Shown here in pieces: positions 25,674 to 33,644 of a stretch of DNA of 64,000 nucleotides (its first letter is position 1; the number at the start of each line of letters is the position of its first letter). The translations under genes were made by a program, and so were the position numbers. Below the pieces are notes generated by a model that made no database searches, had not been told where the DNA came from, and saw only the letters and a program-made list of their open reading frames with translations. Source of the stretch: Microbacterium sp. C7(2022) (GTDB lineage: Bacteria > Actinomycetota > Actinomycetes > Actinomycetales > Microbacteriaceae); assembly GCF_028823665.1 (NCBI RefSeq), contig NZ_JAPEHV010000001.1:186001-250000 (forward strand), read 5' to 3'.

Positions 25674-27953
25674 TCAGCCGAGCGTGACGTCGACCACTCG
25701 CGGATCCGCGTCGGTGACGAGGTACTCGTCGCCCGAGACCGTCACGCGCGCGATGGACTCTTTCGTGCGGCAGTCCGGCCCAACCCACAGCTCGACGTCG
25801 CCGGGCTGAACCACTCGCCGGAAGGACCGGTCGGTCAGCGCGAATCGTGTGGTGGGAACGTCGAAGCGCACGACTGCTTCGTCGCCCGGTGCGAGCGAGA
25901 CCCGGGTGTATGCGACCAGCTGCGCGAGCGGTCGGGCGACCGTGGCGAACTCGTCGTGCGCATACAGCTGCACGAGATCGGTAGCTTCTCGAGACCCTGT
26001 GTTCCGCACGCGTACCTCGGCGGTGAACCGTCCTCCGGCAGGTACCGCGTCGACCGTCGACAGTCGTCGCTCGAACGACGAGTAGGTCAGCCCGTGGCCG
26101 AACGCGAGAACCGGCGCGTTGTCGGCGCTGGTGATCTCGTTCGGCCCCCCGAGGAGCGGGTGCAGGTACGAGTACGGCTGCGATCCGGACGAGCGCGGCA
26201 GAGACACCGGCAGGTGGCCCGACGGTGCTTCGCGACCGGAGAGCACCGCCGCGATCGCATCCGCTCCCTCTTCGCCGGGGAAGAACGTCTGCAGCACCGC
26301 CGCGGGCGCGTTCTCACCCTCGATCGCCCAACCCAGCGCATACGGGCGTCCGGTCAGGCAGACCATCACGACGGGAGTCCCCGTGGCGCGCAGTTCCTCG
26401 ACCAGTCGGCGTTGCAGCCCGGGCAGCTCGAGGTCGTCCACGTCATTTCCTTCGCCGACGGTGCCACGCCCGAACAGGCCGGCTCGGTCGCCCACCACCG
26501 CAATGACCACATCCGCCTCTCGCGCCGCGTTCACCGCCGAGGCGATACGCGATTCGTCATCGCCCTCGACGTCGCATCCCGCCTCGTGGACCACGTCCGT
26601 GTCGGCGAACTCGGCCGTGAGGCGTTCCAGGACGGTCGGCACGTCGAATCCCAGCGGGGTGCCGGGATGGTGGGGGAGCACATGGTTGGCGAACGAGTAG
26701 CAGCCCATGAGCGCCTCGGAGGCGTCGGCATTGGGGCCGATCACCGCGATGCGCCGAGGTGTGCGAGCCAGAGGAAGGATGCCGTCATTGGACAGCAGGA
26801 TCACGGATTCGCCGGCGAGTCGCCGCGCCAATGACCGGTGCTCGGACGAGTCCAGGTCGACGCCCTGTGGTGCCTCGTCGAAGGTCTCGTCGAGCAGCCC
26901 CAACTCTTCTTTCTGGCGCAGCACACGCAGTACCGCCTGATCGACCAGACCGATGTCCGTGCGACCGTCCCGAAGGCGTTCGATGAGCGGAGCGACGAAG
27001 GCGTCGCCCGTGGGCAGCTCGACGTCGATCCCTGCCTCGAGGGCGAGGTGTGCGGCTTCACCGAGGTCTGCCGCCACGGCATGCATGGTGTGGAGGAAGG
27101 CCACCGAGAAGTAGTCCGAGACGACGACGCCGTCGAAGCCCCATCGATCGCGCAGGATCTCGGTGAGATACTCCGGCGTCGCCGCGACGGGGATGCCGTC
27201 GATCGCCGCATAGGAGTTCATGACGCTTCGCACGGCTCCGTCGCGGATGGCCATCTCGAACGGAGGCAGCATCACGTCTTCGAGTTCGCGCCGCCCCATG
27301 CTCACCGGTGCGTGGTTGCGCCCGGCTTGCGACGCCGAGTAGCCGACGAAATGCTTGAGCGTCGCGTGGATGCCGGTGGACTGCAGTCCACGCACGTACG
27401 CGGTGCCGACGGTTCCTACGAGATACGGGTCTTCGCCGATGCACTCGTCCACGCGCCCCCACCGGGGATCGCGGACCACGTCGAGCACCGGGGCGAGACC
27501 TTGATGGATGCCCAGCTCACGCATCGACTCGCCGATCTGCGTGCCGACCTGCTCAACGAGTTCCGGATCGAACGCGGCGCCCCAGGCCAGAGGCGTCGGG
27601 TAGGTCGCCGCCTTCCACGTCGCCAGCCCGGTCAGGCACTCCTCGTGCACGATCGCGGGGATGCCAAGGCGTGTCTCGGCGCGCAGCCTGCGCTGCTCCG
27701 ACCACAGCCACCCGGCACGCTCGCTCGGATCGACCGGGCGGGTGCCGTAGACGCGGGTGAGGTGACCCATGCCATGGATGCTCGCCTCCTCGTATCGCGT
27801 CGAGGTCGCCATCTCGCCCGCCATCGGCGCGACCGTCTCGTCGCCTTGGTCGACCCAGAAGCCCACCAGCTGGGCAACCTTCTCTTCGAGGGTCATCTGG
27901 GCCAGGAGTGCGTCGGCCCTGTGCACCACTGTCTTGTGATCTGCGATGGTCAC
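25674..27953 (-). CDS. GH3 beta-glycosidase, probable beta-xylosidase
   Basis: 759 aa intracellular glycoside hydrolase family 3 enzyme. The TIM-barrel domain carries the nucleophile Asp280 in VVVSDYFS and the KHF-GYS loop; the (alpha/beta)6 domain contains GEGNDVDDLELPG, where the acid/base Glu is expected; a C-terminal fibronectin-III-like domain (RVRNTGSREATDLVQLY) ends it. No signal peptide. It is the last gene of a binding protein-permease-permease operon, the bxlEFGA arrangement of Streptomyces, so hydrolysis of imported xylo-oligosaccharides is inferred; beta-glucosidase activity is possible. Confidence 0.9.
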   Translation of the reverse strand: MTIADHKTVVHRADALLAQMTLEEKVAQLVGFWVDQGDETVAPMAGEMATSTRYEEASIHGMGHLTRVYGTRPVDPSERAGWLWSEQRRLRAETRLGIPAIVHEECLTGLATWKAATYPTPLAWGAAFDPELVEQVGTQIGESMRELGIHQGLAPVLDVVRDPRWGRVDECIGEDPYLVGTVGTAYVRGLQSTGIHATLKHFVGYSASQAGRNHAPVSMGRRELEDVMLPPFEMAIRDGAVRSVMNSYAAIDGIPVAATPEYLTEILRDRWGFDGVVVSDYFSVAFLHTMHAVAADLGEAAHLALEAGIDVELPTGDAFVAPLIERLRDGRTDIGLVDQAVLRVLRQKEELGLLDETFDEAPQGVDLDSSEHRSLARRLAGESVILLSNDGILPLARTPRRIAVIGPNADASEALMGCYSFANHVLPHHPGTPLGFDVPTVLERLTAEFADTDVVHEAGCDVEGDDESRIASAVNAAREADVVIAVVGDRAGLFGRGTVGEGNDVDDLELPGLQRRLVEELRATGTPVVMVCLTGRPYALGWAIEGENAPAAVLQTFFPGEEGADAIAAVLSGREAPSGHLPVSLPRSSGSQPYSYLHPLLGGPNEITSADNAPVLAFGHGLTYSSFERRLSTVDAVPAGGRFTAEVRVRNTGSREATDLVQLYAHDEFATVARPLAQLVAYTRVSLAPGDEAVVRFDVPTTRFALTDRSFRRVVQPGDVELWVGPDCRTKESIARVTVSGDEYLVTDADPRVVDVTLG

Positions 27954-27957
27954 GCGG

Positions 27958-28839
27958 TCACCCCTTCACTGCGCCGGTGAGGCCGCCGACGATCCGTCGT
28001 TCGAACAGGCTGAAGAACACCAGCGCCGGAAGCATCGACAGAGAGGTGAACGCCAGTACCTTTGCCGTGTCGACCGAGTACTGCGAGGAGAACGCCTGAA
28101 CGCCCAGCGGCAGCGTGAACGCTCCTTCATTGTTGAGGATGAACAGAGGCAGCAGGTACGCGTTCCAGCTGCCGATGAATGCCAGGATCCCCACCGTGAT
28201 GACTCCGGGCACCGACAACGGAAGGACCATCCGCCAGAAGAACGACAGGCGACCGCATCCGTCGATGTACGCAGCCTCCTGGATCTCGTCGGGGATGGCT
28301 CGCAGAAACGGCACGAGGATGATGATCGTGACCGGCAGGGCGAAGGCGATCTGCGGAAGGATCACACCGGGCAACGTGTTCATGAGTCCGAGGTTGCGCA
28401 CCACGATGTACAGCGGCGTGATCGCGACGGTGATCGGGAACATGAGCCCCGCCGCGAAGAGGGCGTACAGTGCACCGCGCCCGCGGAAGCTGTATCGCGC
28501 GATCACGTAGCTGGCCATGAGACCGAGGGCCACGGCCCCCACGGTGGTGGCGAGGGCGACCAGAGTCGAGTTGAACACCTGATTCCAGAACAGGCCGCTC
28601 GTGATGACGCTGACGTAGTTCTCCAGCTGCCACGGGTCGGGTAGGCCCGCCGGGTCGACGGTGATCTGCGAGTTCGACCGGAAGCCGCCGAGGATGATGT
28701 AGATCACAGGTCCGAGCATCAACGCGATGGTGACGAGCGCGATGAAGTAGACCGATGGTGGTCCCCACGGCAGCTTGGGCTTGGAGTACTTGCCCCGCCG
28801 GTCAACCTTGGGCTGCGTGGTGATGGCCATGGTGCTCAC
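27958..28839 (-). CDS. ABC sugar permease, MalG type
   Basis: 293 aa, six helices, with the cytoplasmic EAA loop EIQEAAYIDGCGRLSFFWRM that contacts the ATPase. GTG 28839 overlaps the stop of the preceding permease (GTGA); ATG 28830 is an alternative. Together with the MalF-type permease and the lipoprotein it forms a carbohydrate importer; no ATP-binding subunit is encoded here, so a shared MsiK-like ATPase elsewhere must serve it. Confidence 0.93.
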   Translation of the reverse strand: MSTMAITTQPKVDRRGKYSKPKLPWGPPSVYFIALVTIALMLGPVIYIILGGFRSNSQITVDPAGLPDPWQLENYVSVITSGLFWNQVFNSTLVALATTVGAVALGLMASYVIARYSFRGRGALYALFAAGLMFPITVAITPLYIVVRNLGLMNTLPGVILPQIAFALPVTIIILVPFLRAIPDEIQEAAYIDGCGRLSFFWRMVLPLSVPGVITVGILAFIGSWNAYLLPLFILNNEGAFTLPLGVQAFSSQYSVDTAKVLAFTSLSMLPALVFFSLFERRIVGGLTGAVKG

Positions 28840-29852
28840 TGGGCACCCCTCTCTGTGATCGCCCCGGCAGTGTCGCGCCGCAGGACGAAGCGCTGGTACA
28901 CCAGTGCGACGATGAGCGAAATGATGAAGATGACCACTGCGACAGCGTTGCCGTAGCCGAAGTTCCCAGAATTTCGCCCGGTGGCGACCATGTAGATCGC
29001 CATCGTGTTGGTGCCGGCGACCGAGGAGACGTACTGACCCCAGATGATGTAGACCAGGTCGAACAGCTGGAGGGCGCCGATGATCGACAGGAAGGCCCAG
29101 ATTCGGAGGGTGGGTCCGAGGAGCGGCAGTGTAATCCTGCGCTGGATCTGCCAATAGGACGCGCCGTCGATCGCCGCGGCTTCGTAGAGCTCCTCCGGGA
29201 TGCTCTGAAGGCCGGCGAGGAAGAGGATGACCGCGAACCCGATGTACTTCCAGGTGAGGATGGCCATGAGCGTCCAGATGGCGATCTGGGGGTCGGCGAG
29301 CCAGTCGTGAGCGAGGAATCCGAGTCCCAACTTCTCGAACATCGCGTTGGCCGCGCCATTCGTGGCGAGCATCAGGGAGAATCCGGTGCCGACGACGACC
29401 TCGGCGATCACGTACGGCACGAAGATCAGCACGCGGATCACCGACTGACCGCGCATCCGCCGATTCAGAAGCAGCGCCAGCAGGATTGCGATGGGTCCCT
29501 GCAAGATGAGCGACATCACGACGATGAAGGCGTTGTGGCCCAGCGCTGCCTGGAAGTTCGGGTCGCTGAAGATGATGACGTAGTTCTGGAGCCCGACGAA
29601 GTCGGTTGCAGGGCCGAAGCCCGACCAGCGGAAGAATCCGTAGTACCCGGCCATCACGACCGGCACGATCACGAAGCCTACGAAGAAGATGACAGCGGGC
29701 CCGACCAGGAGGAGGACCTCGAGTCGGCCGAGCCAGCTCAGACCTGGGCGGCGCTTGCGTTCTCGCAACACAGGCGGGGGCGGCGTGTCGCCGCCCCCGC
29801 TGTGTGGCGCGAGTTCGCGAGCATCCGCGGGGGACGTCTCGCGTGTATTCAT
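28836..29852 (-). CDS. ABC sugar permease, MalF type
   Basis: 338 aa, six helices after a Pro- and Arg-rich cytoplasmic N-terminus. EAA loop: EELYEAAAIDGASYWQIQRR. It begins 1 nt after the stop of the binding-protein gene and overlaps the next permease. BxlF-like by position. Confidence 0.93.
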   Translation of the reverse strand: MNTRETSPADARELAPHSGGGDTPPPPVLRERKRRPGLSWLGRLEVLLLVGPAVIFFVGFVIVPVVMAGYYGFFRWSGFGPATDFVGLQNYVIIFSDPNFQAALGHNAFIVVMSLILQGPIAILLALLLNRRMRGQSVIRVLIFVPYVIAEVVVGTGFSLMLATNGAANAMFEKLGLGFLAHDWLADPQIAIWTLMAILTWKYIGFAVILFLAGLQSIPEELYEAAAIDGASYWQIQRRITLPLLGPTLRIWAFLSIIGALQLFDLVYIIWGQYVSSVAGTNTMAIYMVATGRNSGNFGYGNAVAVVIFIISLIVALVYQRFVLRRDTAGAITERGAQ

Positions 29853-29853
29853 G

Positions 29854-31146
29854 TCAGCCCTGTGCGCCCGCGGTCTGGATCGTGTCGACGAACTTCTGCG
29901 GGTTGCTGTTGCCGGCGAGCATGTCGACCACGGCGACGTTCAGCGCGTTTCCGACGTTCTGGCCGAGCACGGTGTCCAGCCACTGCGAGACGAACGGAGC
30001 GTTGTTGTACGCCTCGAGGATCTGCTGCAGGTAGGGCTCGGTGATCGCTTCCTGCGCCACCGTGTTCACTACCGGCGAGTTGAACGCCTCGTAGTACAGC
30101 GTCTGCTGCTCGGAGCTGGCGATGAAGTTGAGGAAGTCCGCGCACTCCTTCGGAGCCTGAGCCGAGCAGGAGTAACCGTCGACGCCACCCATGATCGATC
30201 CGGGCTCACCGTCTCCACCCTCGATCTCGGGGAAGGGGAACCATGCGAGGTCAGGAAGGGGCTGCTCATCCGGCGTGAGCGATGCGATCACACCCGGGTC
30301 CCAGGCGCCCATGAGCTCCATGGCAGCCTGCCGGTTTGCCACGAGGCCCGCCGAACTGCTTGCGCCCTGCTGCGCCGGGGTGGTCAGGAAGCCTTCGTTG
30401 AACGGCTCGATCGCCGCGAAGTCCTCGAGGTCCTCGGCCGCGCGCATCCAGCACTCGTCACTGAAGTCCTTGCTGTCGCCGGTCGCCTCGATGACGGCCG
30501 GGCTGCACTCGCGGATCGCGAAGAAGTAGTACCAGTGCGCGGCCGGCCACGCGTCCTTGGCGCCGAGGGCGATGGGCGCGATTCCGGTGTCCTTCAGGGC
30601 GGAGACGGCATCCTCGAGTTCGGAGATCGTGGTCGGGTTCTCGGTGATGCCGGCCTCATCGAACGCCTGCTGTGCGTAGAAGAGCCCGCCGGGCAGCACC
30701 GACAACGGCATCGCCCACACCTTGTCCTGGTAGGTCTCGGCGGCGAACGATCCTGCGGGAACCTCGCTCTTGACGTCGTCCGTGATGAGGTCCGTCAGAT
30801 CCATGAGCTGACCGGCGTTGACCATCGCCGTCATCTTTCCGCCACCGCGCTGGAGGAAGATGTCCGGCGGGTCGCCGGCGTTCAGGGCGGTCTGCAGCTT
30901 TCCGTCGAGGTCTTCGTTCTGAATGGACTGCATCTCGATCGTGACGTTCGGGTTCTCGTCCTCGAACGACGCGATCGCGTTCTCCCAAAACTCCTGCCCG
31001 GGACCGGTGGTCGAGTTCTGCCACAGGGTCATTTCGACCGCGCCGCCTTCTTCGGTCGACTCGCTGCCTCCCGCGGAGCAGCCGCTGATGGCCAGCGCCC
31101 CGATCGCGAGGGCCGCCGCGCCGAGCGCGAACTTCCTATTTCTCAT
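29854..31146 (-). CDS. Sugar-binding lipoprotein of ABC importer
   Basis: 430 aa extracellular solute-binding protein (family 1). A signal peptide ending in the lipobox ALAISGC anchors Cys23 to the membrane. Start ATG 31146 has a GAGGAG ribosome site. It is the first gene of the operon and divergent from a LacI gene. A long CGAAA-TTTCG palindrome lies 61-81 nt before the start. By analogy with BxlE the ligand would be xylobiose or xylotriose (inference). Confidence 0.93.
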   Translation of the reverse strand: MRNRKFALGAAALAIGALAISGCSAGGSESTEEGGAVEMTLWQNSTTGPGQEFWENAIASFEDENPNVTIEMQSIQNEDLDGKLQTALNAGDPPDIFLQRGGGKMTAMVNAGQLMDLTDLITDDVKSEVPAGSFAAETYQDKVWAMPLSVLPGGLFYAQQAFDEAGITENPTTISELEDAVSALKDTGIAPIALGAKDAWPAAHWYYFFAIRECSPAVIEATGDSKDFSDECWMRAAEDLEDFAAIEPFNEGFLTTPAQQGASSSAGLVANRQAAMELMGAWDPGVIASLTPDEQPLPDLAWFPFPEIEGGDGEPGSIMGGVDGYSCSAQAPKECADFLNFIASSEQQTLYYEAFNSPVVNTVAQEAITEPYLQQILEAYNNAPFVSQWLDTVLGQNVGNALNVAVVDMLAGNSNPQKFVDTIQTAGAQG

Positions 31147-31200
31147 GTGATGTCTCCTCTTTGAGTACGCATCCCCGGAACCGGCATGCGTTGATGCAAC

Positions 31201-31227
31201 ATGCACAGCGAAACTTTCGCTCTGCAT
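31201..31227. promoter_or_regulatory. Near-perfect 27-bp palindrome, xylan-type LacI operator
   Basis: Core AGCGAAA-C-TTTCGCT (7-1-7, perfect), extended after one mismatch by ATGCA/TGCAT to 12 paired of 13. The core contains CGAA-N-TTCG type symmetry, the form reported for the Streptomyces BxlR operators. It lies upstream of the binding-protein operon. Confidence 0.75.
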
Positions 31228-31288
31228 TGCGCGATGTTCGAACCATGAACGAGTCAAGTGTGACAACCCGGCCATGTACCGTCAAACG

Positions 31289-31298
31289 TTTTCGAAAA
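31289..31298. promoter_or_regulatory. Second LacI-type operator
   Basis: TTTTCGAAAA, a 10-bp perfect palindrome with central CG, 29 nt before the LacI start and close to its -10 box; likely autoregulatory site. Confidence 0.55.
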
Positions 31299-31314
31299 TG
31301 TGATGAAACTGATC

Positions 31315-31326
31315 TACGCTCGCTCT
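31315..31326 (+). promoter_or_regulatory. Leaderless -10 box for LacI gene
   Basis: TACGCT (31315-31320), 6 nt before GTG 31327. Confidence 0.5.
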
Positions 31327-32343
31327 GTGACCACACGAGTGACCATCCACGAGGTCGCCGCTGCGGCCGGCGTATCGGTCTCGACAGTCTCGAAGGTGAT
31401 GAACGGCCGATACGGCATCGCCCCACGCACCGTCGACCGCGTGCAGGCCGTCGTGCGCGAGCTGGGCTACGAGTCCAGCCTGGGGGCGCGCAGCATCCGG
31501 TCCCAGAGATCCGGTGTCATCGGTGTGCTCGTTCCCGAGATCGAGCCGTTCAGTGCCGAGGTGCTCAAAGGGGTGAGCCAGGTCCTGCACGACACGGCAT
31601 ACGACCTGTTGGCGTACAGCGGATCGCGCCAGCGTGGGAGCGAGGGGTGGGAGCGTCGCTCGCTCAACCGACTGAGCGGATCCATGATCGACGGTGCCAT
31701 CTTGGTGACCCCGACGGTCGTCAACGTCGGGGTCGACATCCCCGTCGTGGCCGTCGACCCGCACACAGGGCCCGCAGACCTGCCGACAGTCGAATCGGAC
31801 AGCTTCGCGGGAGCGCGCGAAGCTGTGCGGTATCTCATCGATCTGGGGCACGAGCGGATCGGCTACGTCTCGGGTCGCGCCGATCTGCGGTCGTCGGCGG
31901 CGCGCGAGGCGGGGTATCGCAAGGCGCTGGCCGACGCGGGCATCCGCCCGGACCCCCGCCTTATCGTCGAGGGGCAGTATGAAGACCGGATCGTGCGAAG
32001 AGTGGCGCGGGCGCTGCTGCAACATTCCGATCGGCCCACCGCGGTGTTCGCCGCGAATGACGTATCCGCGCTGGCGGTCATCGACACTGCGGTGGAGATG
32101 GGGCTCGACGTCCCTCGCGATCTCTCCGTGATCGGCTTCGACGACATTCCGGAAGCCTCGCGTTCGCTCACCCGGCTGACCACGGTGCGACAGCAGATAC
32201 AGCGGGTGGGCGCCGAAGCCACACGCATGCTGCTCACGCTGCTGGAGGGTCAAGAGCCGCGGGCCACGCACATACGCCTGCCTACGCGTCTTGTTCCGCG
32301 TGCAACGACTGCACGCGTGCACGCCGGCGTGGCGACGGACTGA
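31327..32343 (+). CDS. LacI-family regulator of the xylo-oligosaccharide operon (BxlR-like)
   Basis: 338 aa from GTG 31327. HTH: VTIHEVAAAAGVSVSTVSKVM; effector-binding domain follows, with GFDDIPEASRSLTRLTTV at the C-terminal hinge. Divergent from the importer/GH3 operon with two CG-centred palindromes between, so local repressor, as BxlR in Streptomyces. Ends back to back with the ROK gene: the two stop codons form TGATCA with no spacer. Confidence 0.92.
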   Translation: MTTRVTIHEVAAAAGVSVSTVSKVMNGRYGIAPRTVDRVQAVVRELGYESSLGARSIRSQRSGVIGVLVPEIEPFSAEVLKGVSQVLHDTAYDLLAYSGSRQRGSEGWERRSLNRLSGSMIDGAILVTPTVVNVGVDIPVVAVDPHTGPADLPTVESDSFAGAREAVRYLIDLGHERIGYVSGRADLRSSAAREAGYRKALADAGIRPDPRLIVEGQYEDRIVRRVARALLQHSDRPTAVFAANDVSALAVIDTAVEMGLDVPRDLSVIGFDDIPEASRSLTRLTTVRQQIQRVGAEATRMLLTLLEGQEPRATHIRLPTRLVPRATTARVHAGVATD

Positions 32344-33516
32344 TCACGCCGCGGGGTTGCCGCCGGTGGGGGCATTCAACAGGGCTTCGAAGGCACCCTC
32401 GGCCGCGCCGATCAACAGGCGATCCTCGCCCAGCGACGCAACGCGGATCTCTACGTCCTCCATGGTCGCCGGCATCGCCTGGGCGACGACGAGTCGGCGG
32501 AGCTCGTCCATGTCGCTTTCGGCGAGGGTCGCGAGATGCCCGCCCAGCACAACCACGGTCGGGTTGAGGACGTTGACGGCGTTGGCGAGCGCCGTCGCCA
32601 GGATGCGTCGCTGTCGCCCCATCTCGTGGTGGGCCGGCGGCTGGGCGTTGCGCAGCGCCGCGGCCAGCGTGGGCTCATCGGCCGATGTGAGTCCGACGTA
32701 CGAGAGCAGCCGCGCGCGGGACACCTCGTCCTCGAGTACCCCGTCGCGAGCGGTGCGATCCGCATCGGACCCGATGCCGGGGCGGTTCTGGCCGAATTCG
32801 CCTGCGTAGCCCATGGCGCCGCCGGTGGGTTGCCCATGGACGATGAGCCCGCCTCCGATTCCACTGGCACCGCCGTTGAGGTACACGGCATAGTCGTGGC
32901 CGCGGGCTGCGCCGAATCTGTGCTCGGCCAGCGCGCCGAAGCTGGCATCGTTCTCGATCGCGACGGGGAGTCCGGTTCGCATGCGGACATGATCGGCGAT
33001 CGGCGCGTCCGTCCAGCCGAGGTGGGGGGCGCTCCGCACCAGCCCGTCCCGCGCCCGGACCAAGCCGGGGACGGCGAGGCCGACGCCGACGATGCGGGAG
33101 CCGTGAAGCGGACCGCCCGTCCACGACTGGATGGTGGCGCTGACGACATCAGCCGCGTCGGTCGCGGTCGGGGCCGCCGTCATCTCGATGCGCTGGCTCA
33201 CCCGGATCTCCCGGTCCAGGCCGACGGCGGCGATCGTGATCGCGTCGACTTCGGGGTTGGCGGCGATGGCGACCACGCGGGGATCAGCCACGACGATGTT
33301 CGAAGGTCGCCCGACCCGTGAGGACGGATCAGGGTCGCGCTCGGCGACCAGACCTTCGTCGCTGAGCTGCGCGACGAGGTCGGCGATCGTCGAGCGATTG
33401 AGTCCGGTCGCTTCAGTCAGTGCCGCTCGCGACAGCGGCCCCGAAAGGTGGACCAGACGGAGAACACGGGCGAGGTTCTGCTGTCGCACGTTGATCGCGC
33501 CGCTCGTTGACCTCAC
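32344..33516 (-). CDS. ROK-family transcriptional repressor (XylR-like)
   Basis: 390 aa: N-terminal MarR-like winged helix (LSRAALTEATGLNRSTIADLVAQL, residues 29-53) plus a ROK sugar-kinase-like domain. The sugar site GYAGEFGQ is present, but the zinc-binding CxCGxxGC motif that normally follows is absent; no cysteine occurs there. Context of xylanase, xylA and xylB suggests a xylose regulator. Start GTG 33516 is leaderless-type. Confidence 0.9.
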   Translation of the reverse strand: MRSTSGAINVRQQNLARVLRLVHLSGPLSRAALTEATGLNRSTIADLVAQLSDEGLVAERDPDPSSRVGRPSNIVVADPRVVAIAANPEVDAITIAAVGLDREIRVSQRIEMTAAPTATDAADVVSATIQSWTGGPLHGSRIVGVGLAVPGLVRARDGLVRSAPHLGWTDAPIADHVRMRTGLPVAIENDASFGALAEHRFGAARGHDYAVYLNGGASGIGGGLIVHGQPTGGAMGYAGEFGQNRPGIGSDADRTARDGVLEDEVSRARLLSYVGLTSADEPTLAAALRNAQPPAHHEMGRQRRILATALANAVNVLNPTVVVLGGHLATLAESDMDELRRLVVAQAMPATMEDVEIRVASLGEDRLLIGAAEGAFEALLNAPTGGNPAA

Positions 33517-33528
33517 GTCTTCACTGTA
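33517..33528 (-). promoter_or_regulatory. Leaderless -10 box for ROK gene
   Basis: TACAGT on the minus strand (33523-33528), 6 nt before GTG 33516. Confidence 0.5.
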
Positions 33529-33578
33529 GGGGGTTCCTCTCGCACGCGTCGTTCGCGGTGATCCGAGACCGGCAACGG

Positions 33579-33642
33579 CCCAGGAGGAGTGTGGCTGCCC
33601 GCACTGACGGGGTGGTCACGGGCAAGCCGCACTCCTCCTGGG
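33579..33642. terminator. Long hairpin terminator of the xylanase gene
   Basis: Arms 33579-33601 (CCCAGGAGGAGTGTGGCTG...) and 33619-33642 pair over about 23 bp with one G-T style mismatch and one bulge. It begins 2 nt after the xylanase stop codon. Confidence 0.8.
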
Positions 33643-33644
33643 GG

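Noticed and set aside
26838..27980. 380-codon plus-strand frame
   Set aside because: Antisense of the GH3 gene.
28836..29852. Missing ATP-binding subunit as a gene loss
   Set aside because: Actinobacterial sugar importers commonly share a distant MsiK-type ATPase, so absence here is normal.
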